From CAVVUC01 sp963751395 (GTDB taxonomy: Bacteria; Verrucomicrobiota; Verrucomicrobiia; Chthoniobacterales; Chthoniobacteraceae): a DNA stretch of 64,000 nt. The position numbers and the translations under genes were made by a program. The stretch covers positions 434,001-498,000 of the forward strand of contig CAVVUC010000002.1 of NCBI GenBank assembly GCA_963751395.1. Direction: 5' to 3'. This document shows, in pieces, positions 9,088 to 19,016 of this stretch; within the stretch, counting starts at the first letter, position 1, and each line of letters opens with the position of its first letter. The notes under the pieces are model-generated. The model ran no database searches, was not told the DNA's origin, and saw only the letters and a program-made list of their open reading frames with translations.

Positions 9088-10537
9088 AACTCATCGTTTT
9101 CCCCATCATCGGACTACTTTCCGCGCTGACAGTCGCGCTAGACGCCGCCGACGCGCCGAAGCAGAAGCCCAACATCATCTTCGTCCTGTTCGACGACATC
9201 GGTTACGGCCAGCCGAAGTGCTACCGCGAGGGCACGGAGTTCAAGACGCCGAACATCGACCGGCTCGCGCAGGAAGGCATGCGCTTCACCGACGCGCACT
9301 CGGCGGCGTCCGTCTGCACGCCCACGCGCTATGGCGTCCTCACGGGCCGCTATCCGTCACGCATCGGTCAGTATGGCGTGCTCACGACCTATCTCGCCGC
9401 CGATCATTCCCAAGACGCGGCTCACGGTCGCTTCGTTGATGAAGCAAAACGGCTACGACACCGCGTGCATCGGCAAGTGGCACCTCGGCATGGACTGGGG
9501 CGGCAAGCCGGGAAATGAAAAGACCATCCCCGTCGGCACCCAGCTCCGTGCCGAGTCCGAACGCCGCCGGCTTCGATTACTTCTACGGCTACACGCACGC
9601 GCGGAACATCGGCACCGTCATCGAGCAGGACAAGGTCGAGGCGAACGTCGAGGAAGTGGAAACCCAGCCGCGGCTGGCGAAGAAGGTGGTGGGGTTCCTC
9701 GACAATCCCGCACGGAAGGAAAAGCCGTTCTTCCTCTATCTGCCGTTGTGCCCGCCGCACACGCCGATCGTGCCCGCGCCGGAGTTTCGCGGCAAGAGCG
9801 GCACCAGAGGCAAAGAGGGCCAATACGGCGACTGGATGTATGAAGGCGACTGGGTGCTCGGCCAAGTGCTCGAAGCGCTCGAACGGCAACAAGCTTGCCG
9901 ACAACACCCTCATCATGGTCAGCAGCGACAACGGCGCCGCCGGACGCTCGTATGCGCCGCTGCGCGGAGCGAAGACCAGCATCTACGAAGGCGGTCACCG
10001 CGAGCCCTTCCTCGCGCGCTGGCCCGGCAAAATCAAACCCGGCTCGGTGTGCGACGACACCATTTGCCTCAACGACCTCATGGCCACCTGCGCGGAAATC
10101 GTCGGCGCGAAGACTACCCGACAACGCGGGCGAGGACAGCGTGAGCATCCTGCCCGACCTGCTCGGCACCGCGAAGGGACCGGTGCGCGAGGCAACAATT
10201 CATCAATCGCCCCACCGCGATCTCGCCATCCGCCAAGGCCCGTGGAAACTCATCTTCCTCAGCGGGCGGCAAACACGAACTCTACAACCTGCAAACCGAC
10301 CTGAGCGAAAAGAACAATGTCGCCGAGGCGAACCCCGAGGTCGTCGAACGCCTCGCCACGCTGATGAAGAAATACATCAGCGAAGGCCGCAGCACCGTCG
10401 GCGCCCCGCAGAAAAACGAGGCCCCGATGACCGTGGACGATTCTTCCGGTGGCGGAAGGAAAAAGAAAAAAGGAGGGAAGGCGCAGAAAAAGTCTGAGAA
10501 AGAAGTGGCGCTCGCACTGGATCTCAACTTCGACTGA
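9084..10537 (+). pseudogene. Sulfatase 4, interrupted by five +1 frameshifts
   Basis: The protein starts well: signal peptide MKLIVFPIIG..., NIIFVLFDDIGYGQ and the active-site C-T-P-T-R (Cys near residue 78). The reading frame then moves by +1 five times, near 9395, 9550, 9885, 10110 and 10262. Each break can be repaired by removing one base and restores the pattern of sulfatase 2 (for example ...VGAKLPDNAGED... near 10110 and ...LSGGKHELYNL... near 10262). No nonsense codon exists in the repaired frame, which runs to a TGA at 10535-10537 with a Lys-rich tail. Either sequence errors or a young pseudogene. If intact, it would be an arylsulfatase of about 480 residues. Confidence 0.8.
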
Positions 10538-10561
10538 AGACCGCCCAACACTACCTGAACC

Positions 10562-11777
10562 ATGAAACACACACGTCAACTCATTCCCGTATGCTTTCTG
10601 GCCGCGTTGTCCGCAGTCTTCTGTGCCGCTGCCGACGCGAAGCCGCTGAAAGTCTTCATCCTCGCCGGCCAGTCGAACATGGAAGGGCACGCGAAAGTCG
10701 AAACCTTCGACTACATCGGCGACGACCCGGCCACCGCCCCGCTACTCGGACAGATGCGCGGCGCGGATGGCAAACCGCGCGTGTGCGACCACGTGTGGAT
10801 TTCGTATTTGACCGGCAGCGGCGACACCAACGGCGAGGGCACCGGCAAGCTCACCGCGGGATTTGGCGCGCGGCGCAATCCCGCGGAGGACGGCGGCAAA
10901 ATCGGCCCCGAGTTCACCTTCGGCCTCACGATGGACGCGGCGCTCGGGGAGCCGGTGCTCCTGATCAAGACCGCGTGGGGCGGCAAATCGCTCTACTACG
11001 ATTTTCGTCCGCCGGGCGCGGGGGCCTATCCGCGTTCGGCGGACGACATCGCAAAGAATCGCAACCCCGAGTCCGGCTCCGGACATTACTACCGGCTCAT
11101 GGTTGAGCATGTGAAAAAGGTGCTCGCCGATCCGAAGCGCGTCTGCCCGGCCTACGACGCGGCGCAGGGCTACAAGATTGCCGGGTTCGTGTGGCTGCAA
11201 GGCTGGAACGACATGGTGGACCGCAACATTTATCCGATGCCGCCGAAGGGCAGCAAAGAGAACCGCTACGCCAAATACAGCGAGTGGCTGGCCACGTTCA
11301 TCCGCGACGTGCGCAAAGACCTCGGTGTGCCAAAAATGCCGTTCATCATCGGCGTCATGGGCGTCGGCGGCACGAAGCCCAACGCAGAACATCGCCGCTT
11401 TCCGTGAAGCGATGACCGCGCCCGCGCTGCTGCCGGAGTTCAAGGGCAACGTCATCGCCGTGCCGACCGCGCCGTTCTGGTCCGAGGAGCTCGGAGCCAT
11501 CGCGGACAAACGCGAGCAAGTCAGAGGCATGGCCTTCGCATTGAAAAACAAAAACAAGAACGGTCCGAACAAGGACGGCACCATGACCGACCTGCAGCAA
11601 AAAGAATATCTGAAGAAGTTCGAAGCAGACCTCATCACGCCCGCCGAAGCCGACCTGTGGAAGCGCGGCGCATCGAATGCCGGCTACCACTACCTCGGCT
11701 GCGCGAAAACCTTCGCCCTCATGGGCAAAGCCTTCGCCGAAGCCAATCTCAAGATGCTGCAGTCCGATCGCCCATAA
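10562..11777 (+). pseudogene. SASA-family esterase, one frameshift near 11385
   Basis: The first frame (10562-11407) encodes signal peptide MKHTRQLIPV... followed by VFILAGQSNMEGH, the nucleophile block of the SASA (sialate O-acetylesterase / acetylxylan esterase, DUF303) family, with GPEFTFG and LIKTAWGGKS as further conserved blocks and FVWLQGWND. The match moves by +1 near TKPNA and continues with NIAAFREAM and later HYLGCAKTF to a stop at 11775-11777, giving about 400 residues in all. It would deacetylate a polysaccharide in the periplasm. The catalytic His (probably in the YHYLG block) lies after the shift, so without repair the product would be inactive. Confidence 0.8.
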
Positions 11778-11800
11778 GACCTCATCCCAAGGCTCCATTC

Positions 11801-14216
11801 ATGAAAACAAAACTCATTTCCCTCGCCCTCGCCGCTTGTCTTGCCGGGACGTTGCCAGCATGGGCTGCGGCCAAAGGAGATGCAGTCACGATGCCTGACT
11901 TCACCAAAGGCGACACCGTTGCCAAGAACGGACCTCACGACTGGACGCTCGGGCCGACCGGCGCGCGCGGCTGGATTTTCACCCGCAACGGCCACTCGGC
12001 CGAAGCGCGTCAGATCCTTGTGACGGCGGTGGCGGAACACTCTCCGGCTGCGGGCGTGCTGAGCATCGGTGATGTCATTCTCGGCGTGGACGGGAAGAAC
12101 TTTTCCGGCGATGCGCGGATCCAGTTTGCCCATGCCATCGGCGTGGCGGAGACGGAGAAAGGCGGCGGAAAACTCCGGCTGCTGCGCTGGCGTGCGGGGA
12201 AATCGGAGGTGGTTGTTTTGACCTTGCCGATGCTCGGCAGCTACAGCGCCACCGCGCCTTATGACTGCCCGAAATCGAAGCGCATTTTCGAGTTGGGCTG
12301 CCAGTCGCTGGCAAAGCGCATGGCGGACGAAAAAACCTACACGAAGAACCTCAACGCGATTCCGCGCGCGCTCAACGGGCTCGCGCTTCTCGCCAGCGGC
12401 AACAAGGAGTGGCTCCCGCTCGTGAAACGCGAGGCGCAGTGGGCGGCGGATTTCACCACCAGCGGCTATCTCTCGTGGTTCTACGGCTACAACATGGTGC
12501 TTGTTAGTGAATACGTCATGACCACCGGCGACCAGTCGGTGATGCCCGGTCTCACGCGGCTCGCGCTCGAGACGGCGCGCGGGCAGAGCGGCGTCGGCAC
12601 ATGGGGGCATCGCTTTTCGGAAGGGGGCGGCAATCTCGGCGGTTATGGCGCTATGAACGCGCCCGGCCTGCCGCTTACCATCGGCATGGTGCTCGCGCGC
12701 GAGGCCGGCGTGAAGCATCCCGACATCGACCGCGCCATCACGAAAGCCGCCGGTTTTCTCCGCTGGTATGCGCACAAGGGCGCGGTGCCTTACGGCGACC
12801 ATTTGCCTTTCCCCGCGCATGAAGACAACGGCAAGTGTAGCGCCGCCGCCGTTCTTTTCGATATGCTAGGTGATCGCGAGGCGGCAGAGTTCTTCGCGAA
12901 AATGTCCACCGCAGCCTACAGCGAACGCGAGCGCGGACATACCGGCAATTATTTCAACATGCTCTGGGCGCTGCCCGGCGTGGCGCGCTGCGGTCCGTTA
13001 GCCACCGGTGCCTATCTGAAAGAGCAGGCATGGTATTATGACCTCGCGCGCGGCTGGGACACGGGTTTTCTCTACCAAGGCTCACCGGTCGGCGAGGAGG
13101 AGCATGGCAAATACTCCGGCTGGGACTGCTCGGGCGGCTATCTGCTGGCCTACGCGCTACCGCTGAAAAGTCTCCGCATCACCGGCAGCAAGCCCTTCTC
13201 CGTGCCTGCCTTCAACGCCGCGCAAGTGGAGGATGTCATCGCCGCCGGGCGCGACTTCCCATTCAAGAATGCCGAGAACCCATATGACCGGCGCACGACC
13301 GAACAACTGCTCGCCGGGCTGTCGAGTTGGTCGCCCTCGGTGCGTCTGCGTTCTTCCGTCGCGCTGGGCCGACGCGAGGGAAATTTCCTTCCCGACCTGC
13401 TGAAGCTGCTCGCCAGCGACCACCGCGATGCCCGCTACGGAGCTTGCGAAGCACTCGGTGCTCTCGGTCCGCGTGCCGATGCCGCCGCGCCGCAACTGCG
13501 TGCCTTGCTGAGGGACCCTGACCCATGGTTGCAATGCCTGGCCGCCGAAGCCCTGCCCCATCTCGGCGCGGAGGCGCGCAAAGCGAGTGTGAGCGACCTG
13601 CTCGCCATGACCCTGCGCCCGAACCCATCCGACCCGCGCCGCATGGTCCAGCGCGCTGCTGCTGTCGCGCTTTTCTCGCCCTACCCCGGCCAGCCGGGGG
13701 CCAAAGAGCATCCTCGCCGAATCACTCGATGGCGTTGACCGCAAACTTCTTTATCCCGCCGTGCAAGCGCTGTTGCAAAACGAAGACAGCGTCGCCCGCG
13801 CCTCGGTGGGGAAGGTTTTTGACGAACTAACCGACCGCGATCTGGTGGAATTGCTGCCCGCCATCACCAAGGCGATCGAGCACCTCGCGCCAAGCAACGA
13901 AATGTTTGGCGACGGCATCCGCCTCGCCGGCCTCGACCTGCTGTCCCGCCTGCACATCCGCGAAGGCATGACGCTATGCGTGTCGGTCATGGAACCCAGT
14001 CGCTGGGGCGCGGGGAACCGTGTCGGTCCCTGCCTCGAATACCTCCAACGCTACGGCAGCCACGCCAAAGCCGTCCTGCCGCAATTGCGGGAAATCCGCG
14101 CAAAAACCCAGCAAGCGGAGCCAATCGACCAATGCATCGCCGCCATCGAAACCAGCACCTCCACGCCTGTTTTGGTCAGCATCGCGGAATTCAAGACCCG
14201 CCCGCTTGCTAGATAA
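11801..14216 (+). pseudogene. Secreted PDZ / six-hairpin / HEAT-repeat protein, one frameshift near 13700
   Basis: The ATG at 11801 gives signal peptide MKTKLISLAL... PAWAAA; an upstream extension in the same frame has no merit. Residues about 60-150 look like a PDZ domain (VLSIGDVILGVDG, KLRLLRWRAGK). Residues about 160-470 are helical with toroid-like motifs (YGYNMVLVSEYVMTTGD, GYGAMNAPGLPL, SGWDCSGGYLLAY). The rest is HEAT-like repeats (LGRREGNFLPDLLKLLASDHRDARYGACEALG split over two helices). At GQPGAK the frame shifts by +1, repaired by removing one base in a run of A or G, and continues KSILAESLDGVDRK to 14216. Architecture resembles DUF6288-type proteins of Verrucomicrobia and Planctomycetes; function unknown. 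Confidence 0.75.
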
Positions 14217-14251
14217 GCACACTTCGAGACGTTACCACCGGAGCCCACAAA

Positions 14252-15622
14252 ATGAATCGTCTCGTCCAACTTACTTCCCGGATCCTCGCCCTGCTGCTGC
14301 TGGCTGGTTTGATCATGGGATTTATGCATTCGGGAAAGTTGACGGCACAGGACAAACTTGAACCCCTGGAGCGGATCGGCATCCGACGAGGCGAGAAGGA
14401 GGCGCAGTTCTTTCTCAAGGACTCCAATGCTTCCTTCTTCGTCAAAGGATTCAATTACATCCGCCTCCGTGCGGCCGAGGGCGAGAGCGGAGGCGATCAT
14501 GCGACGTTTGACGCGGACACCATGAAGACCAAGGCGTACTATAACCCTGACCAGGCCGAGGTCATGTTCAGTGCCTTGGGCAAGGCGGGCTACAACACGG
14601 TTCGCGTGTTCATCATCGGGCGCAGCAGCGTCAATCCGGGGATTGCCGGGGATTACGGTACGACCCAGGCGCTCCACGAACCCTACATGGAGAACGTTCT
14701 CGATTTCCTGCGGCGGGCCACGCGCCACCGCATGCGTGTTTTTCCAACCTTCGGAGACGGAGAGGTCCCCATGAATGCCTATTACCGCGAACGGGTTCGC
14801 GGCAAAGGCCACAACAAGAACGTCAATATCCTCACCGAAGAGGGCATTGCCGCACGGGTGGAGCACATCACGACATTCCTTTCCCACATCAAGAGCAAGG
14901 AACCGGCCTTGTTGCCTACTTTGCTCGGGCTGCAATGCCAGAACGAAGCCTGCATCCATGCCGACCAGTGGCCTTTCACCGAGAAATCCGGAGCGTTCAA
15001 AGCGGCAAACGGCAAAACCTACGATCTCGCCAAAACCGATGAACGGCAGGCACTGATGGACGAAGGCTATCGCCACTACCATGAACGCATCGTCGAAGCG
15101 GTGAAAACCATTGATGCCGAGATGCTGGTGGCAGAGGGAGTCTTTGTCCCTCGATCCGTCGGAAAGGATGTCACGCGACATGCCGGTGTGTGGCCGGGCA
15201 AAGTGTCGGATGAACGCTACCCGCCCATGCTCACCAGCCTTGGCAAAGGCAGGCTCGATTTTCTCGATGTCCACTTCTACCGCACGAGTGCCACCGAACC
15301 GGTGGAGCAGGCGTTTCGACTGAATCTGGAATCGACCGGATTCTTCACGCCGGAGATGTCTGAAATCCGAAAAGAAAAACCAGTTATCCTGGGCGAGTTC
15401 GGAGCCTTCGATTTCGTCGAGAAGACGTTCGCGGAAGCCGTCCAGAGCATGGCTCAAGTGCGCGACCTGGCGCTGAAAGAGCGCATGAACGGCATGTTGT
15501 ATTGGACCTACGACTGCTTCGAGCAGCCCGGCATGCACCACGCCGCCAAAGACTGGACGCTGTTCGTTCGTAAGATGGGGAGCTTTGAAGGGGAGAGAGA
15601 CACGGAACCGACGCCGCGTTAG
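14252..15622 (+). CDS. Secreted GH5-like TIM-barrel glycoside hydrolase
   Basis: A 456-residue protein with an N-terminal membrane-spanning signal sequence (about residues 8-26). The body follows a GH5-type (beta/alpha)8 barrel: FVKGFNYIRLR at the start, GYNTVRVFIIG, a candidate acid/base Glu in LQCQNEAC (the usual NE pair at the end of strand 4), LDVHFYR, and a candidate nucleophile in VILGEFGAF near the C-terminus. The GEFG form is common for the strand-7 nucleophile of GH5 and related families. It probably hydrolyses a beta-linked polysaccharide backbone. The exact subfamily and linkage cannot be read from the sequence. Confidence 0.8.
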   Translation: MNRLVQLTSRILALLLLAGLIMGFMHSGKLTAQDKLEPLERIGIRRGEKEAQFFLKDSNASFFVKGFNYIRLRAAEGESGGDHATFDADTMKTKAYYNPDQAEVMFSALGKAGYNTVRVFIIGRSSVNPGIAGDYGTTQALHEPYMENVLDFLRRATRHRMRVFPTFGDGEVPMNAYYRERVRGKGHNKNVNILTEEGIAARVEHITTFLSHIKSKEPALLPTLLGLQCQNEACIHADQWPFTEKSGAFKAANGKTYDLAKTDERQALMDEGYRHYHERIVEAVKTIDAEMLVAEGVFVPRSVGKDVTRHAGVWPGKVSDERYPPMLTSLGKGRLDFLDVHFYRTSATEPVEQAFRLNLESTGFFTPEMSEIRKEKPVILGEFGAFDFVEKTFAEAVQSMAQVRDLALKERMNGMLYWTYDCFEQPGMHHAAKDWTLFVRKMGSFEGERDTEPTPR

Positions 15623-15658
15623 GGGATGAAAACAAGAAGCGAATACTGGAGAACCAAT

Positions 15659-17359
15659 ATGCACATCATGAAGACCCTCTTCACTCTCCTCACCACCTTG
15701 TTGCTGGCCTCGCAATCCATGGCTCGCGCCGACGGATTGGTCGTCTATCCGCCGGTGCCAGGGCTCGCCGCCTCGGAGCATTACAAAGTGCGCGTGCGCC
15801 CGGCTGACAATGGCGGCGAGTGGCAGAGCGCCTTTGCTTGGGAAACCAGTTGCAAGACCATCGAAAAGAAGACCGACGCCTACTTCGACACTCTGGCGGG
15901 ATGGACGCATACCTATGTGAACTTTGAAACCGCCGGTGCCGTGGAGATCGAAATCACTCGCGTCAACGGACAGCCGATTCAAAGCGCAGCGGTGCATCCA
16001 AAACGCAAAGCGTCCGCGTGCTCGGTCAAGGACGGCAAGGTGCTTGTCAGGCTCGATCAACCCTGTCTCGTAGCCGTCGATATCGATGGTCAGATGGACG
16101 GGCAGGACACGGGCAAGGGCTACACAGGTCCCCCGATTCACACGATCTCCGTCTTTGCCAATCCAGTGTTAGGCGGCAAACCCAAGCCTGATGATCCGGG
16201 TGTGTTGACCGTGAAACCTGGTGAAATCCCGCCATCCGACGGCCCATGGACCACGCTCTATTTCCTGCCGGGAGTTCACGATGTCGGGCTGGCGTTCCCG
16301 CTTCACGCGAACCGCCAATACTACATCCCCGGAGACGCGATGGTTTACGGCACGCTCTCCAATACGAAATGGGGCGATGGCCATCACATCCGCATCTTCG
16401 GCCTCGGCACACTCTCGGGAGCCCGGACGAAGCATCCCAAGCATGTCGAGCCGGCGGTTCCACAAAAGGAACACGGGCGCTATCGTCCGATTGAGTTGGT
16501 CGGCACCACCGACACCCGCGTGGAAGGCATCACCATCGCGGACTCCGCGACTCACTCGCTGATGCTGATCCATCCCTACAAAGCAGGCCATCCCAACGAA
16601 GTGAAGTGGACCAAAATCTTCACCTGGCGCGCCAATGGCGACGGGATCAATCCTTTCGGAAACACGCTCATCGAGGACTGCTTCCTGCGCACCCAGGACG
16701 ATTCGCTCTATGTGAACGGCCTGGGCATTCGCCGCACCGTTCTGTGGAACGACGCCAACGGTTCGTCGTTCGTGCTGAGCGGTCTGCCGCAACTCACCGA
16801 CCGAAAACTGGTGGTGGAGGACTGCGATGTCATTTATTCGAGGGCCAAATGGCACCACTGGAGCGGCGGCCGGGTCTTCAACATGCGCGGGGAAGGCGGC
16901 GGTGCGGCCGGGGCCGGAGTGATCTTCCGCAACATCAATATCGAGGACCCAAGACCGACGTTGCAGCAGTTCTTCCTCTGCATGACCATGCCGGAGCCCT
17001 ATTCGAAAAACGCGGAAAAACGCGCCGCCGGAGACTTGTCGGGCATCGTTTTCCAGAACATCTCCATCGCCGCGCCCAGTGTTCTGGGTGAACCCCAAAT
17101 CCTCTGGGGCCAGGCCGACGCACGGATCCGCGACCTCACCTTCGAAAACCTCACGCTCGCCGGGAAACCCGTGCGCGATGTGGGCTTTTTCAAAACCAAC
17201 GAGTTCGTGAACGGACTCAACTTTGCCCCCGGCAGCATGGACTTCACCCAACGCATTCCGCGCGTCCTGCCGAAGTCCGCCATCTTCCGGCAAGCCCCCT
17301 CGCCGAAGCCAACATCAGGATGCTACAGTCCCATTGCCCGTAAGACCTCCTCGCAATGA
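15659..17359 (+). CDS. Secreted right-handed beta-helix glycosidase-like protein
   Basis: Start taken at 15659 because a GGAG lies 8-9 bases upstream and MHIMKTLFTLL... MARADG makes a signal peptide; an earlier ATG at 15626 is in frame. After a beta-sandwich N-terminus come parallel beta-helix rungs with the acidic motifs WRANGDGINP and TQDDSLYVN, typical of polygalacturonase (GH28)/dextranase (GH49)-type enzymes, where Asp residues in such positions are catalytic. The C-terminus is odd: after about position 17285 the DNA matches the last codons and 3' flank of the SASA gene at 11777, read in a different frame, so the final 25 or so residues appear to be junk from a recombination event. Confidence 0.8.
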   Translation: MHIMKTLFTLLTTLLLASQSMARADGLVVYPPVPGLAASEHYKVRVRPADNGGEWQSAFAWETSCKTIEKKTDAYFDTLAGWTHTYVNFETAGAVEIEITRVNGQPIQSAAVHPKRKASACSVKDGKVLVRLDQPCLVAVDIDGQMDGQDTGKGYTGPPIHTISVFANPVLGGKPKPDDPGVLTVKPGEIPPSDGPWTTLYFLPGVHDVGLAFPLHANRQYYIPGDAMVYGTLSNTKWGDGHHIRIFGLGTLSGARTKHPKHVEPAVPQKEHGRYRPIELVGTTDTRVEGITIADSATHSLMLIHPYKAGHPNEVKWTKIFTWRANGDGINPFGNTLIEDCFLRTQDDSLYVNGLGIRRTVLWNDANGSSFVLSGLPQLTDRKLVVEDCDVIYSRAKWHHWSGGRVFNMRGEGGGAAGAGVIFRNINIEDPRPTLQQFFLCMTMPEPYSKNAEKRAAGDLSGIVFQNISIAAPSVLGEPQILWGQADARIRDLTFENLTLAGKPVRDVGFFKTNEFVNGLNFAPGSMDFTQRIPRVLPKSAIFRQAPSPKPTSGCYSPIARKTSSQ

Positions 17360-17366
17360 TCCATCC

Positions 17367-19016
17367 ATGAAAACAATCATCCAATGTCTCGCGGCTTCAC
17401 TGCTGGTCGTTCCCGCCGTCGTTTGCGCCGCGGAAATTCAGCAAGGCGAAATGGCCGGTTACCTCTTTGGCCCGGCGGAGAAGGTGCCGGAAGAATTCAA
17501 CGGCGGCTTCTCGCTCTATGCGGCGGCGTGGCCTCTCGTCGCAACCTATCCCGGGCACAGATTCCAGACCGGCCTGTGCGGCACATGGATGCACCCGCAG
17601 TATGAAGCGAGCAAAAAGCCCGCGGGTAAATGCTACACGGACATTGAAGGCGGCCTCGGTTGGTGGCGCGACACGCATTTTCCGACCATCACGCCGAAGT
17701 TCATCATGGGCGGCGTGGGGCCAAACTTCCGGTGGATCGCCAACGGCCCCGGCAGCGGGGCGGGAACCTGGGAGAAACCTCGCGGTCAGTATGGCGTCGC
17801 GCAACTCAGCCCGTGGCTGTTGTTTCCGCTCGATGGACTAAACTTGAAACAAGGCACGAACGGCGAACTCTTCGGTTACGGCTATCTGCCGTTGCCGCTC
17901 ACCAACCCGAAAACCACCACGGCAGGCAAAAACGTGCCGACCGGCAACCAGTGTTGGACGCTGTTTCTCAACACCGCCAACTTCAAAGGCCCGGCGGCCT
18001 TCTTCACGCCGTTCTTCTGGTCGCAGGCGACCCTCGAGAATCCGGAATGGGCCGGGCTGATGTTGGATTCTCAGCCGGTCGGACCGAACAAGGCGATCCA
18101 GATGGAAACGCAGCATGTCCCGGCCGTTTTGAGCACGAGCACGACCGGCAAGGTTTACGCCCGCGTCGCTCCGACCTCGTTTCCCGTCGGTCCCGAGGGT
18201 TACTCGACCGTGCTCCACCGAATCACGGCCTACAAGAAAGCGGCGCTTTGGGACGAGGTACAGCGCTGGTTCGATGGCGGTGCCCCGTCCACGGGCCTGA
18301 TCAAGGCCGAGGCGTCCTCCGTGCATACCTTCCGGCAGGGCGGCGGATCCAGTTGGAGCGTCTATCCTCCCAATACTCCGCGCGAAGAGAAGGCACCCCT
18401 TCCCTGGAAATCCTTCGCCACTTCCTTCACTCCGAATCCCATCACGTTCGGCTATCGTTGGAACGAACAACTGACGCGCAAGAACGGTTCGCTCGTCACC
18501 CTGCCGGAATACTACCGGCTCGATTCGGACGACAAGAAACCCCAGTGGTCTGTCGTGTCCCTCAAGGATGTGCCGCCGGAACTCGGCCTCACGCAATACC
18601 GTTTTGAAACCCCGCGGGAAAAGCCGCAGGAACCCCGCACCACACCGGACGATCCCGCGAGCTGCTGGAAAAAACCCGGACCCGCAGCCGGCCCGTTCCA
18701 GGCGCGCCTCGGCGACGGCAGCGTGGTGACCTACTACTGGTATCGGTTCGCCGATCAGCCCGCGATGCTCAATGCCGACCTCACACCCGAGGAGCGCGAG
18801 GTGGTTCAGAAGCGCGTCGAGAAACTGCATCGCGCCTGGACCAAGGACCGCGACTACCTCACGCCGCCGGATGCCGGGCAGCTCGCGCATCTGGACCCGG
18901 CTTTGATCTTAACTCCACCGCGCGGCATGGAAGCGGGCTATGTCCCCATCGCGACCCGGCAGGAATTGGGAGGCGCGGCGAGTGGCCCACGCAATCAAGG
19001 AAAGGCACGAGAATGA
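17367..19016 (+). CDS. Secreted protein of unknown function, paralogue of the gene at 62
   Basis: A 549-residue protein from the ATG at 17367 (signal peptide MKTIIQCLAA... VVCAAE); the open frame runs further upstream but only through the remnant SASA tail. It shares order and motifs with the product of 62-1741: FNGGFSLYAAAWPL, QTGLCGTWM, YTDIEGGLGWW, GNQCWTLFLNTANFKGP, RLGDGSVVTYYWYRF, EKLHRAWTKDRDYLTPP and GYVPIATRQ. No known catalytic motif is visible. Two paralogues bracketing a sulfatase/esterase cluster suggests a conserved part of the same degradation machinery. Its stop overlaps the next start (ATGA at 19013-19016). Confidence 0.88.
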   Translation: MKTIIQCLAASLLVVPAVVCAAEIQQGEMAGYLFGPAEKVPEEFNGGFSLYAAAWPLVATYPGHRFQTGLCGTWMHPQYEASKKPAGKCYTDIEGGLGWWRDTHFPTITPKFIMGGVGPNFRWIANGPGSGAGTWEKPRGQYGVAQLSPWLLFPLDGLNLKQGTNGELFGYGYLPLPLTNPKTTTAGKNVPTGNQCWTLFLNTANFKGPAAFFTPFFWSQATLENPEWAGLMLDSQPVGPNKAIQMETQHVPAVLSTSTTGKVYARVAPTSFPVGPEGYSTVLHRITAYKKAALWDEVQRWFDGGAPSTGLIKAEASSVHTFRQGGGSSWSVYPPNTPREEKAPLPWKSFATSFTPNPITFGYRWNEQLTRKNGSLVTLPEYYRLDSDDKKPQWSVVSLKDVPPELGLTQYRFETPREKPQEPRTTPDDPASCWKKPGPAAGPFQARLGDGSVVTYYWYRFADQPAMLNADLTPEEREVVQKRVEKLHRAWTKDRDYLTPPDAGQLAHLDPALILTPPRGMEAGYVPIATRQELGGAASGPRNQGKARE

